Assembly (NCBI GenBank): GCA_002746305.1
Contig: NVWV01000004.1
Coordinates: forward strand, 305,764 to 369,763
Direction of reading: 5' to 3'
From: Bacteroidota bacterium
GTDB taxonomy: Bacteria > Bacteroidota > Bacteroidia > NS11-12g > UBA9320
DNA: 64,000 nucleotides
In this document: piece after piece, positions 45,413 through 53,519 of the stretch
Position numbering within the stretch: the first letter of the stretch is position 1
How the letters are laid out: the number at the start of each line of letters is the position of its first letter
Program-made: the position numbers and the translations under genes
The notes under the pieces: generated by a model
What the model was told of the DNA's origin: nothing
Database searches by the model: none
The model's input: the letters and a program-made list of their open reading frames with translations, nothing else

Positions 45413-45420
45413 CAAAGGTA
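45413..45420 (-). promoter_or_regulatory. -7 box (TACCTTTG) of the helicase gene
   Basis: Exact match to TAnnTTTG on the minus strand, about 98 bases upstream of the ATG. Confidence 0.55.
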
Positions 45421-45463
45421 ATATTAAATAATGGAATAAGAGTATGACACGTTCAACGAAAAT

Positions 45464-46180
45464 TTAATATAGCAGTCTTTCACAACATATAGCCGTGGCT
45501 ATAGCTGCATTTAAACTTTCTGTATTCTTGTTTCCTGGTATGGTTACAGACTTAAATGTTAGCGTTTTAAGTGTTTCGGAAGCTATGCCATTGGCCTCAT
45601 TACCTATTAAGATAACACCAGGGGTAGGTTGTGTAATAGTTCTGATGTTTTCCCCATTTAATAATGTCGCATAAACTTGCTTTCCTTGAAGTAATTCTGT
45701 TAAATCACCTTCTATGGCCTTCACTCTCAGGAATGATCCCATGGTGGATTGAATAACCTTGCTGTTGTAAAAATCCACGGTGTCCTTACTACAATAAATA
45801 GTGTTAATACCATACCAGTCAGCTATGCGAATGATTGTTCCTAGGTTTCCAGGGTCATTGATACCATCTAAGGCTATTTGCCATTCTGATTGCGTAAAAT
45901 CTAATTGGTGCATTCTTGCAATTGCAAGAATTTCTTGAGGGCTGGAAAGTTGAGATATAGAAGCAAATTCCTCTGGATTAATTAGGTCAAATTCAAATTC
46001 TATTGTTTTACTATAACGTTCTAAAAAAGCAGGAGTGCATAGTATAGTCTCCATTGGCCAAGAACTTTGGGTTAATTCATTTACGGATTTTAGTCCTTCT
46101 ACCACAAATAGACCATATTTTTGACGAAACTTTTTAGAATGAAGTTGCTGGTATTGTTTTAGTTTAGCTTTACTTGGCAA
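45464..46180 (-). CDS. SpoU/TrmH-family RNA 2'-O-methyltransferase
   Basis: The 238-residue protein has the three SPOUT motifs: GINDPGNLGTIIRIADW, LIGNEANGI and VTIPGNKNTESLNAAIATAI. The N-terminal 90 residues are the usual substrate-binding domain (KYGLFVVEGLKSV). It methylates the ribose of rRNA or tRNA from S-adenosylmethionine. It starts with TTG at 46180; an in-frame stop lies three codons upstream. The divergent tamL gene begins only 14 bases away, a pairing common in this phylum. Confidence 0.93.
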   Translation of the reverse strand: MPSKAKLKQYQQLHSKKFRQKYGLFVVEGLKSVNELTQSSWPMETILCTPAFLERYSKTIEFEFDLINPEEFASISQLSSPQEILAIARMHQLDFTQSEWQIALDGINDPGNLGTIIRIADWYGINTIYCSKDTVDFYNSKVIQSTMGSFLRVKAIEGDLTELLQGKQVYATLLNGENIRTITQPTPGVILIGNEANGIASETLKTLTFKSVTIPGNKNTESLNAAIATAICCERLLY

Positions 46181-46193
46181 TGGTCTTTAAGAT

Positions 46194-48497
46194 TTGAATA
46201 CAAAACTAAAATATTGTCTCATACTTTGTTGTTTCTTTAGTATAACAGCGTGTAATATTACACGAGTAGTTCCCGATGGGAAACAACTTTTGGTAAAGAA
46301 TGTCATCGTTAGAGGTGATAGTAAGGGTGTTAGTCTTTCTGATGAACGCGATAATTTGAGACAAAAACCAAATAGAGAATTATTAGGCTTTGTTAAGTTT
46401 CATTTATGGGCATATCAGTATGGTAACAAGGGGTTAGGGATTCGAAAAAAACAACCCTGGCTGAGAAGACTTGCCGAAAAAATTGGAGAAGCACCTGTGT
46501 TGATTGACTCATCCAAAATGGATGTTACAGCTCAAAAAATGTCAGATTATTACTTTAGTAAAGGTTTTTTGGACAACGAAGTAGCTTATTCAGTTAAACC
46601 TAAAAAGATTTTTAAAAAGAGAGCCTCAGTCATATATTCAGTTCAGTTGCACGATTATAACCTACTGAATTCCGTAGTTTACAATGTTGCCTCTAAAGCC
46701 ATCGATAATCAATTGGTAAGAACCAAAAACCAGCAAAGACTAAAAGTGGGTCAGCGTCTTGATTTTGAGAAGATAGAAGCGGAACGCAATAGGATAACAG
46801 TTCTACTGAGAGCAAATGGTTTTTTCTATTTTAACAGTTCGTTTATTGATTTCCAAATAGATACTAATCAGATTAAACATAGATCGGACCTAGTTGTAAA
46901 TATTAGGAACAGAAAGAACTATGAGCCACATTATCAGCAAACGGTAAATAAAATAACTGTGGTAATTGGTGATGCTTCCAAAAAAGACACACTTTATTTC
47001 AAAGGAATACATTTTATAGAAGGAAGTTATTACATCAAACCGACATCTCTTGCTAAGAATATTATCTTTAGACCTAACGAATTATACAATGCAAATTTGG
47101 TTCAGAAAACGTATTCTAATTTGCTATCCATGGGTTTGTTCAATTTCGTTACGATTCGATTTAGTCCTTCGCAAGAAGATAGTTTAGAGCATCTGGATGC
47201 TCTCATTATTTTACAAACCGCTCCCAAACGTGACTTTAGTTGGGAACCGCAGGTTATATCCACAGGACAAAGTAATGGCATTGAGGCAGGAACAGAGCGT
47301 AATTTTGGTCTGGCCAATAGTTTGACTCTGAAAAATAGAAACGTATTTGGTGGGGCTGAGACATTTAGTATCAGCTCATTAACAGCTTTGGAAACTCAGC
47401 TTAAAAAGGATGATCAAGGTGTGTTTAATAATTTTAGACAAAGTATCAATGCAGAATTGGTAATTCCATCTTTAGTGTACTTTGAACGTAAAAAGTTTAG
47501 TGAGGTATTTGTACGAAAAAGCACTCGGTTTAATGCTTCCTTTTTACACGATAGAAATGTAAATTATACTCGAAATGTTATTCCGATTAGTTTTACATAT
47601 GCTTTTTCAAAAGGTCGGACATCTTTTGGTATCACACCATTTAGACTTAGTCTTAATCAGGCTGTGATTGAATCAGGTTTTTTAGCTTCTCTTGACCCAG
47701 ATACTCGATTTTATACTACCCAGTTACTTACCAATAACATTATTGCTGGACCAACAGCTTCACTCTATTGGAACAATAAGGATAAAGATCGTAATAAATA
47801 CTGGCAAATTAGGTCGAATGCCTTGGAACTTTCAGGTAATTTGGCGTCACTTTATTTTAAAGCTTTTACAGATATTACGGGAATAAATAAAGAAATTCTG
47901 GGAGTTAAGTATTCACAATACGCACGCTCAGACGTAGATGGAGTTTATAACTACATTATTGATGAAAATAATGCAGTAGCCGCACGAGTTTACTTTGGAG
48001 CAGGTCTACCCTATGGCAATACCCAATTTCTTCCGTTTGAGCGACGGTTTTTTGTAGGAGGAGGAACTAATTTAAGAGCATGGAGGCCAAGGACCATTGG
48101 GCCAGGAAGTTATAGCGATTCGCTAAGTACTATTTCCATTGAAAAAACGGGTGAACTATCATTGGTAGGAAGTGCTGAGTTTAGATTTGATATTATTGAT
48201 AAACTAATAGATGGAGCAGTATTTTTGGATGCAGGAAACATTTGGAATTTCAGAGAGAATAGTAATTTTAAGAATGCTGAGTTTCAGTTTAATCGATTTT
48301 ATAAGGAACTAGCCATTAATAGTGGGGTTGGTCTTCGCTTTGATTTAACCTATGTGGTCTTCCGAACGGATTGGGGAATTGCCTTGCATGATCCCTCCGA
48401 ATTGGAAGCGAATAGATGGGTTATCAATAATTTTTTTGATCAAGGATGGATATTTGACAATACAGCAGTTAATTTTGCTATTGGTTTTCCTTTTTAG
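46194..48497 (+). CDS. tamL: TamL: lipidated TamA/BamA-like outer-membrane protein
   Basis: The 767-residue OMP85-family protein has a lipoprotein signal (ITAC, Cys20), POTRA-like domains over about residues 25-330 and a C-terminal 16-strand barrel. The barrel includes an RRFFVGGGTNLRAWRPRTIGPG loop-6 type segment with the conserved VRGF-like Arg. A lipid anchor on a TamA homologue defines the Bacteroidota TamL type. It may help insert outer-membrane proteins or move lipids with a TamB-like partner, which is not encoded here. It starts with TTG at 46194, right after an in-frame stop. The next gene follows 26 bases later. Confidence 0.85.
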   Translation: MNTKLKYCLILCCFFSITACNITRVVPDGKQLLVKNVIVRGDSKGVSLSDERDNLRQKPNRELLGFVKFHLWAYQYGNKGLGIRKKQPWLRRLAEKIGEAPVLIDSSKMDVTAQKMSDYYFSKGFLDNEVAYSVKPKKIFKKRASVIYSVQLHDYNLLNSVVYNVASKAIDNQLVRTKNQQRLKVGQRLDFEKIEAERNRITVLLRANGFFYFNSSFIDFQIDTNQIKHRSDLVVNIRNRKNYEPHYQQTVNKITVVIGDASKKDTLYFKGIHFIEGSYYIKPTSLAKNIIFRPNELYNANLVQKTYSNLLSMGLFNFVTIRFSPSQEDSLEHLDALIILQTAPKRDFSWEPQVISTGQSNGIEAGTERNFGLANSLTLKNRNVFGGAETFSISSLTALETQLKKDDQGVFNNFRQSINAELVIPSLVYFERKKFSEVFVRKSTRFNASFLHDRNVNYTRNVIPISFTYAFSKGRTSFGITPFRLSLNQAVIESGFLASLDPDTRFYTTQLLTNNIIAGPTASLYWNNKDKDRNKYWQIRSNALELSGNLASLYFKAFTDITGINKEILGVKYSQYARSDVDGVYNYIIDENNAVAARVYFGAGLPYGNTQFLPFERRFFVGGGTNLRAWRPRTIGPGSYSDSLSTISIEKTGELSLVGSAEFRFDIIDKLIDGAVFLDAGNIWNFRENSNFKNAEFQFNRFYKELAINSGVGLRFDLTYVVFRTDWGIALHDPSELEANRWVINNFFDQGWIFDNTAVNFAIGFPF

Positions 48498-48523
48498 AAA
48501 GAACAATACAATTAGAAAATAAA

Positions 48524-49330
48524 ATGAAAAGAATTAAATATTTCCTACTTACACTTTTTACAATTTGCATAGCACTAGCAGGATGTAAAGATAAAGCTGG
48601 AGGAGGAGGAATTAACTTCTTTTCACTAGAGGATGATAAAACTTTTGGTGCCCAAGTAGCAGCTGAAATAGATGCAGATCAGGAAACATATCCAACCTTA
48701 GATAGTGCTACATACCCAGAAGCATATGCATATCTTTATGCAATAAGAGATAGTATCTTAAATTCAGGAAATGTGGTACACAAAGATGATTTTGATTGGA
48801 GACTTAGAATTATACACGACGACAGTACACTGAATGCATTTTGTACCCCAGGTGGTTATATATATGTATACACTGGAATCATTAAGTTTCTAGATTCAGA
48901 AGATCAGTTTGCTGGTGTAATGGGACATGAAATAGCCCATGCGGATGAGCGACACTCTACTGCAGCATTAACACAACAGTATGGTATTGATGTACTTTTA
49001 GGCGTCTTGTTAGGAGAAGATAAAGGGACATTAGCCCAAATAGCACAGGGTCTTGTGGGGTTAAAATACAGTAGAGGCAATGAGTCGGAATCAGATCTGC
49101 GTTCAGTAGAATATCTCTACCCAACTGCTTATGACGCCAGAGGTGCCGCTAAATTTTTTGAAAAAATAGCGGAAAGTGGAGGAGGTAGTGGTCCTCAGTT
49201 TTTAAGTACACACCCAAACCCAGAAAATAGGATAGAAGCTATAAATGCACATTGGGAAAGTCTTGGAGGCAAGGTCGGAGAAACGTTTAAAAGTCGTTAC
49301 GAGGCATTTCAAAATAGTCTTCCAGAATAA
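48524..49330 (+). CDS. M48-family metalloprotease lipoprotein
   Basis: The 268-residue protein has a lipobox Cys21 (LAGC) and a zinc metalloprotease domain with HEIAH (His135, Glu136, His139) followed by ESESDLRSVEYL-like sequence holding the third ligand. It resembles the periplasmic BepA/LoiP-type proteases that degrade misassembled outer-membrane proteins. Its place directly after tamL supports a role in outer-membrane quality control. Confidence 0.92.
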   Translation: MKRIKYFLLTLFTICIALAGCKDKAGGGGINFFSLEDDKTFGAQVAAEIDADQETYPTLDSATYPEAYAYLYAIRDSILNSGNVVHKDDFDWRLRIIHDDSTLNAFCTPGGYIYVYTGIIKFLDSEDQFAGVMGHEIAHADERHSTAALTQQYGIDVLLGVLLGEDKGTLAQIAQGLVGLKYSRGNESESDLRSVEYLYPTAYDARGAAKFFEKIAESGGGSGPQFLSTHPNPENRIEAINAHWESLGGKVGETFKSRYEAFQNSLPE

Positions 49331-49357
49331 GTAATACTCAAATAAATATTTTTTAAG

Positions 49358-50593
49358 ATGGAATTAACCAATAAGGGTTATACAATTGGTGACGTGAATT
49401 TACTTCAGGTTACAAAAGAATTTGGTGCACCTGTATATGTATACGATGCAGACCAAATAGTTGCAAATTATCACGAGCTTAAAGATGCTTTTAAAGGTGT
49501 GGATGTACATCTTAAATATGCTTGTAAGGCATTAACAAATATTAGTGTTTTAAAACTACTTAAAAAAGAAGGTGCAGGATTGGATACGGTTTCCATCCAA
49601 GAAGCTAGACTGGGTTTACAAGCAGGATTTAGTGCTTCGGAAATATTGTTTACCCCAAATAGTATTGGTTTTGATGAAATAAAACAAGCTGTAGATCTTG
49701 GGCTAGTTATCAATATTGATGAACTTAATTTGTTAGAGCGTTTTGGAAACGAGTATGGGAATAAAGTTCCTTGTTGCATTCGTCTCAATCCACATATTAT
49801 GGCAGGAGGGAATAGCCATATTTCAGTGGGACATATCGACTCTAAATTTGGAATTAGTATTTATCAAGTTCCCCATATTAAGCGAATAGTAGAAAACTAT
49901 AGCATCAAAGTAAATGGACTCCATATGCATACGGGTAGTGACATTTTAGATGCTGACGTATTCTTGAAGGGAGCTAAGTTACTTTACGAGGCAGCTAATT
50001 CATTTCCAGATCTAGAGTTTATGGATTTCGGAAGTGGATTCAAGGTGAAATACAGAGAAGGCGATGTAGTGGCTGATGTAAATAAAATAGGCAAAAAAAT
50101 TGTTGCTAGTTTTAAGGCATTTTGCAAGGATTATGGAAAGAATTTACAACTTTGGTTCGAACCGGGTAAGTATTTAGTGAGTAATGCTGGTTTTTTATTG
50201 GTAGAAACCAATATAGTAAAACAAACAACGTCAACAGTTTTTGCAGGTGTTAATTCGGGTCAAAATCACTTGTTAAGACCAATGATGTACGATGCTTATC
50301 ACCATATAGTAAATGTTTCAAATCCTAAAGGAATGGAACGTATTTACTCCGTAGTGGGATATATCTGTGAGTCTGATACTTTTGGATATGATAGAAGGTT
50401 GAATGAAGTGAGAGTGGGAGATGTACTTGCTATTTGTAATGCAGGAGCATACGGGTTTAGTATGAGTAGTAATTACAACTCTCGTTTTAGACCAGCAGAG
50501 GTAATGATTTATAAAGGTAAAGCTCATTTAATTCGAAAAAGAGAAGACCTGAACTATCTGATGCAAAATCAGATAGAGATAGAATTATCGTAG
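49358..50593 (+). CDS. lysA: Diaminopimelate decarboxylase
   Basis: The 411-residue fold-type III PLP enzyme has the Schiff-base lysine in YACKAL (Lys57), a HMHTGSDI phosphate-binding motif, a GSGFKVKY segment and the C-terminal CESDTFGYD active-site loop. It makes lysine from meso-diaminopimelate, completing the pathway to which dapB belongs. Its last nine bases overlap the end of the convergent coiled-coil gene. Confidence 0.96.
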   Translation: MELTNKGYTIGDVNLLQVTKEFGAPVYVYDADQIVANYHELKDAFKGVDVHLKYACKALTNISVLKLLKKEGAGLDTVSIQEARLGLQAGFSASEILFTPNSIGFDEIKQAVDLGLVINIDELNLLERFGNEYGNKVPCCIRLNPHIMAGGNSHISVGHIDSKFGISIYQVPHIKRIVENYSIKVNGLHMHTGSDILDADVFLKGAKLLYEAANSFPDLEFMDFGSGFKVKYREGDVVADVNKIGKKIVASFKAFCKDYGKNLQLWFEPGKYLVSNAGFLLVETNIVKQTTSTVFAGVNSGQNHLLRPMMYDAYHHIVNVSNPKGMERIYSVVGYICESDTFGYDRRLNEVRVGDVLAICNAGAYGFSMSSNYNSRFRPAEVMIYKGKAHLIRKREDLNYLMQNQIEIELS

Positions 50594-51568
50594 TTTAAAA
50601 GTGGTGCGGTCAAGTAGTTTGTCGTTGTGATAAAGTTCTACTTTGTACGTACCTTTCTTATAACTGGCTTCTTGATCATAGTAGTATGCAATACCTTTTT
50701 CCGTTCCGTCATAGGTTAATGTTTCTGAGAGTGTAATTAGGTCATCAGAACTAGATAGAGTTGAAGTATTTTTTGTTAAAACAGCCCCATTCGGCTCTAT
50801 TATTCGAATGGTTATTTCTTTTTTCTCTTTTTCCGTTAGTTCAGAAGCTAGAACAGAAAAGGACAATTTCAACCTTTCCACCTTACTTGCTTTATCTACA
50901 ATTTCTTGTTTTCCTTTCTTTTCACGTATAGCAAGTGTTGTAAGTCCTGCTATTCTAAGAATACTAGCCGTACTCAGTTTTTTCTCCAGTACGGTATTGA
51001 TGTCAATTAAACTATCATTTTCAACTCGGAACTCAGAGGCTTTAGCACCATTTTCTTGGGCCAGTGTTTTGGCTTCGGCGTAATCGTGTTGTACTTGTTC
51101 CACTTTGGTCAGGTATTCAGTATTGGATTGTTGCAAAGAGGTTATTAGACTTTTTGCTTCGAGCAGATTTTTTGGTCCTCCATTAGATGATTCTGAGGAC
51201 GCTCCTCCGGCTGCAATGAGTCTACCAATTCTTGTTCGTGCAGAAGCTAGCGTAGCTTTTTGAGCTACTAGCTTTTCTCGAAGGTCTTCCTTTAAATCTT
51301 CCAAGGCCAGATTTTCATTGATCCTATTCTCCAATTGTTCTAAGGTGAAATCTAACTCGCTTTGTAAAGAGTCTGCTTTTAAATCCAAGATCTTATAGGC
51401 TATTTCTAAGTCAACATTCTTTTGTTGAATGATTTTAGCAGTTTTAGCATATTTGAAAAACAGAAAGGCACAGAGTGCTAGAGAAGCCAAAAATAAGAAA
51501 ATAAACAGAGGTAAAGCTTTACTCTTTGGTCGCTCTTCTTGTGAATTACTTTTATTTTCGTCTTCCAT
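50585..51568 (-). CDS. Coiled-coil membrane protein
   Basis: I use the ATG at 51568 (327 residues); a TATTTTTG -7 box at 51587-51594 lies inside the longer frame that would start at 51658. The protein has a charged N-terminus, one membrane segment (about 20-40) and a long coiled coil (about 45-185) with an AGGASSESSNGG break. A C-terminal beta-rich domain covers about residues 220-325. I recognise the architecture from Bacteroidota hypothetical proteins but no function. It may span or organise the periplasm. The stop overlaps convergent lysA by nine bases. Confidence 0.72.
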   Translation of the reverse strand: MEDENKSNSQEERPKSKALPLFIFLFLASLALCAFLFFKYAKTAKIIQQKNVDLEIAYKILDLKADSLQSELDFTLEQLENRINENLALEDLKEDLREKLVAQKATLASARTRIGRLIAAGGASSESSNGGPKNLLEAKSLITSLQQSNTEYLTKVEQVQHDYAEAKTLAQENGAKASEFRVENDSLIDINTVLEKKLSTASILRIAGLTTLAIREKKGKQEIVDKASKVERLKLSFSVLASELTEKEKKEITIRIIEPNGAVLTKNTSTLSSSDDLITLSETLTYDGTEKGIAYYYDQEASYKKGTYKVELYHNDKLLDRTTFKLR

Positions 51569-51586
51569 TGTTTTACTTGATTTATG

Positions 51587-51594
51587 CAAAAATA
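51587..51594 (-). promoter_or_regulatory. -7 box (TATTTTTG) of the coiled-coil gene
   Basis: Exact TAnnTTTG match on the minus strand, 18 bases upstream of the ATG at 51568. It supports that start. Confidence 0.5.
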
Positions 51595-51640
51595 TAGATA
51601 ATTTTTTATGCGTGTAAGTTTTTGATATACAGTTCGTTAT

Positions 51641-51648
51641 TATCTTTG
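51641..51648 (+). promoter_or_regulatory. -7 box (TATCTTTG) of the ATP-grasp gene
   Basis: Exact TAnnTTTG match with a TTTG at 51621-51624, 16 bases further upstream (slightly short spacing). The TTG start follows 27 bases later. Confidence 0.5.
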
Positions 51649-51675
51649 CTTTTGTCATTCTAAGCCAACCAATTA

Positions 51676-52695
51676 TTGAGCGACTTATCCATATTTAGAT
51701 ATAAACTAACTCGTTATGAGTTCTGGCCTTGGTATATGATGTTCATACCTGTACTGCCAGTGTATTTCTATGGGGTGTTTCATACCCGCAAATTGCTTTA
51801 TTTCACTGCTGTAAATCCAAGTATTGATATGGGAGGTTTCTTTGGTGAAAAGAAGGATGATATTCTCCAACTGATTCCACAAGAGTATAAAGTGAATGGG
51901 ATACATATTACTGATGCTAAAACGAAAAATGAGTTTCTTGAGCTATTATCTGCCAATAATTTAAGTTTCCCCTTGGTGTTAAAACCCAATGTGGGTGAAC
52001 GTGGTGATGGTGTAAAAATAGTCAGAACTATTGATGCCGTAGTTGACTATGCCCAAGAAGAAGACGACTTCTTAATTCAAGAATACATTGATTTTCCTCT
52101 GGAATTAGGAGTGTTATATAGTAAGTTACCTAATGAAAGGGGTGGGGTAGTAACTTCTATAACAGAAAAGAAGTTTTTAAGTGTAAAGGGAGATGGAAGT
52201 AGTGACGTAGAGAAATTACTAAAGGCTCATCCAAGAAATAGGTTATACTTCGAATTGGTTAAGGCTGATTTCCCAGATAGGTTACGGATTATTCCAAAAA
52301 AGGGAGAGGAATACATTGTTCATTATATAGGGAATCATGTAAAAGGGACCCAATTCTTAAATGGCAATAATCATATAAGTGAACAATTGCACGATACCTT
52401 TAGTAAGCTAGGTAAACAAGTAGACGGCTTTTTCTATGGTCGGTATGATTTAAAAGTGAGAAACTACAAGGAGCTTGCAGAGGGAAAGGATATTAAGATA
52501 TTTGAGCTGAATGGCGTAAGTGCTGAACCTGGTCATATATATGATATGAGCAATGTCTTTAAGGCATATCGAGATTTGTCTATTCACTGGTTGATGATTA
52601 TTAAAATCTCAGATCAGAACATAAAAAAAGGAGTGAAAACCACTCCTTTATCTCAATTTATTAAGCAAGTCAAAGCTCACTTCTTTAACAATTAA
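51676..52695 (+). CDS. ATP-grasp family protein with membrane-like N-terminus
   Basis: The 339-residue protein has a hydrophobic start (residues 15-35) and then an ATP-grasp domain: LVLKPNVGERGDGV near residue 98 for the nucleotide-binding lysine loop, FLIQEYIDFPLELGVLY, and FELNGVSAEPGHIYD as metal-binding Glu/Asn region. ATP-grasp enzymes join a carboxylate to an amine or thiol; the substrates here are unknown. The start must be TTG at 51676 because the nearest ATG would cut into the hydrophobic segment. The 3' end encloses a terminator of the convergent gene. Confidence 0.75.
   Translation: MSDLSIFRYKLTRYEFWPWYMMFIPVLPVYFYGVFHTRKLLYFTAVNPSIDMGGFFGEKKDDILQLIPQEYKVNGIHITDAKTKNEFLELLSANNLSFPLVLKPNVGERGDGVKIVRTIDAVVDYAQEEDDFLIQEYIDFPLELGVLYSKLPNERGGVVTSITEKKFLSVKGDGSSDVEKLLKAHPRNRLYFELVKADFPDRLRIIPKKGEEYIVHYIGNHVKGTQFLNGNNHISEQLHDTFSKLGKQVDGFFYGRYDLKVRNYKELAEGKDIKIFELNGVSAEPGHIYDMSNVFKAYRDLSIHWLMIIKISDQNIKKGVKTTPLSQFIKQVKAHFFNN
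52623..52649 (-). terminator. Terminator of the SLT-like gene, inside the ATP-grasp coding region
   Basis: AAAGGAGTG (52627-52635) pairs with CACTCCTTT (52641-52649) around AAAAC. On the minus strand the stem is followed by seven T. It lies about 50 bases past the stop at 52699 and within the last 25 codons of the convergent gene. Confidence 0.8.
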
Positions 52696-52698
52696 CTT

Positions 52699-53232
52699 TT
52701 AGTTGTCGTACTTGGTAAAGTCTATTTTTCCCATAAATTTAGTTTCCAAGGCAGTCCATGTATCAGGACTTCTCCAATGACCTCTGCCATAAGCAAAACG
52801 AGCCTTTTCCCAGCTTCCGTACCTATTGTGTAGATTCTTAAGGTAGTATATAGCTACTTTTAGGTAGTTTCTACGCGTTTTCCCTCCTTCTAGCTCCAAT
52901 TTATTGTACCAGTACCAGTAGGTGGCATCAATTACCTGTAAGTCTCCATGATCAGTTCCTCCATTAGTGTTGGTTACGTATCTCCACCCACTTTCGTTTT
53001 GACCTATCTCTTTTACCAAGAGAAAAGGAACCCCAGCTTCTTGACATAGAGAATCTGCTACTTCAAAAACAGATTTAGATTTTACCTCAACCTTAGCTTG
53101 TTTAATTACTGTTGTAGTCTTTACTGCAACCGTTTCATTCTTTTTGTCGTTTTGTCTGTTCACAAAACTCGTAGCTACTATGGCAATAACCAATAGCGTA
53201 CTCACGACAGTGTGCTTACTCAAATGTTTCAT
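52699..53232 (-). CDS. Lytic transglycosylase-like (SLT-fold) protein
   Basis: The 177-residue protein has an N-terminal hydrophobic anchor (residues 9-24), a polar linker and a lysozyme-like domain from about residue 55. The likely catalytic Glu80 is in GQNESGWR. It is followed by the DHGDLQVIDATYWYWYN helix and a C-terminal Tyr-rich YLKNLHNRYGSWEKARFAYGRG. It should act on peptidoglycan in the periplasm. A promoter with TTG, 21-base spacer and TACCTTTG lies about 90 bases upstream. Confidence 0.8.
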   Translation of the reverse strand: MKHLSKHTVVSTLLVIAIVATSFVNRQNDKKNETVAVKTTTVIKQAKVEVKSKSVFEVADSLCQEAGVPFLLVKEIGQNESGWRYVTNTNGGTDHGDLQVIDATYWYWYNKLELEGGKTRRNYLKVAIYYLKNLHNRYGSWEKARFAYGRGHWRSPDTWTALETKFMGKIDFTKYDN

Positions 53233-53321
53233 AAGAATTTTTTTTAATTTTTTTTACGTTTGGACAACAACGTTTAGTTTTTTTTGATATATTTGACGGT
53301 CGTCCCATTGTATTTGTACTG

Positions 53322-53353
53322 CAAAGGTAATACCAAAAAAACTAGGTAGTCAA
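53322..53353 (-). promoter_or_regulatory. Promoter of the SLT-like gene
   Basis: Minus strand: TTG (53353-53351), 21-base spacer, TACCTTTG (53329-53322). The predicted leader to the ATG at 53232 is about 85 bases and A-rich just before the start. Confidence 0.6.
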
Positions 53354-53440
53354 CATGATGTTACGCACATTCTATTCCGATTCTGAGAAATAGGACATAA
53401 AATACTGTAAATCAGGATGAAATCGCTTTTCATAGTCCAT

Positions 53441-53492
53441 AAAAAAGGCTTCCTGTGACGATTTTGTGACAAAACAAAGATCGAAAGAAGCC
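53441..53492 (-). terminator. Probable terminator of trxB
   Basis: On the minus strand GGCTTC and GAAGCC (53447-53492) pair around a long loop that holds its own small TTTTG/CAAAA hairpin, and the outer stem is followed by TTTTTT. It begins about 28 bases after the trxB stop. Confidence 0.6.
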
Positions 53493-53519
53493 CTAAATGT
53501 TAATTTCTTGAGTCTGTTT

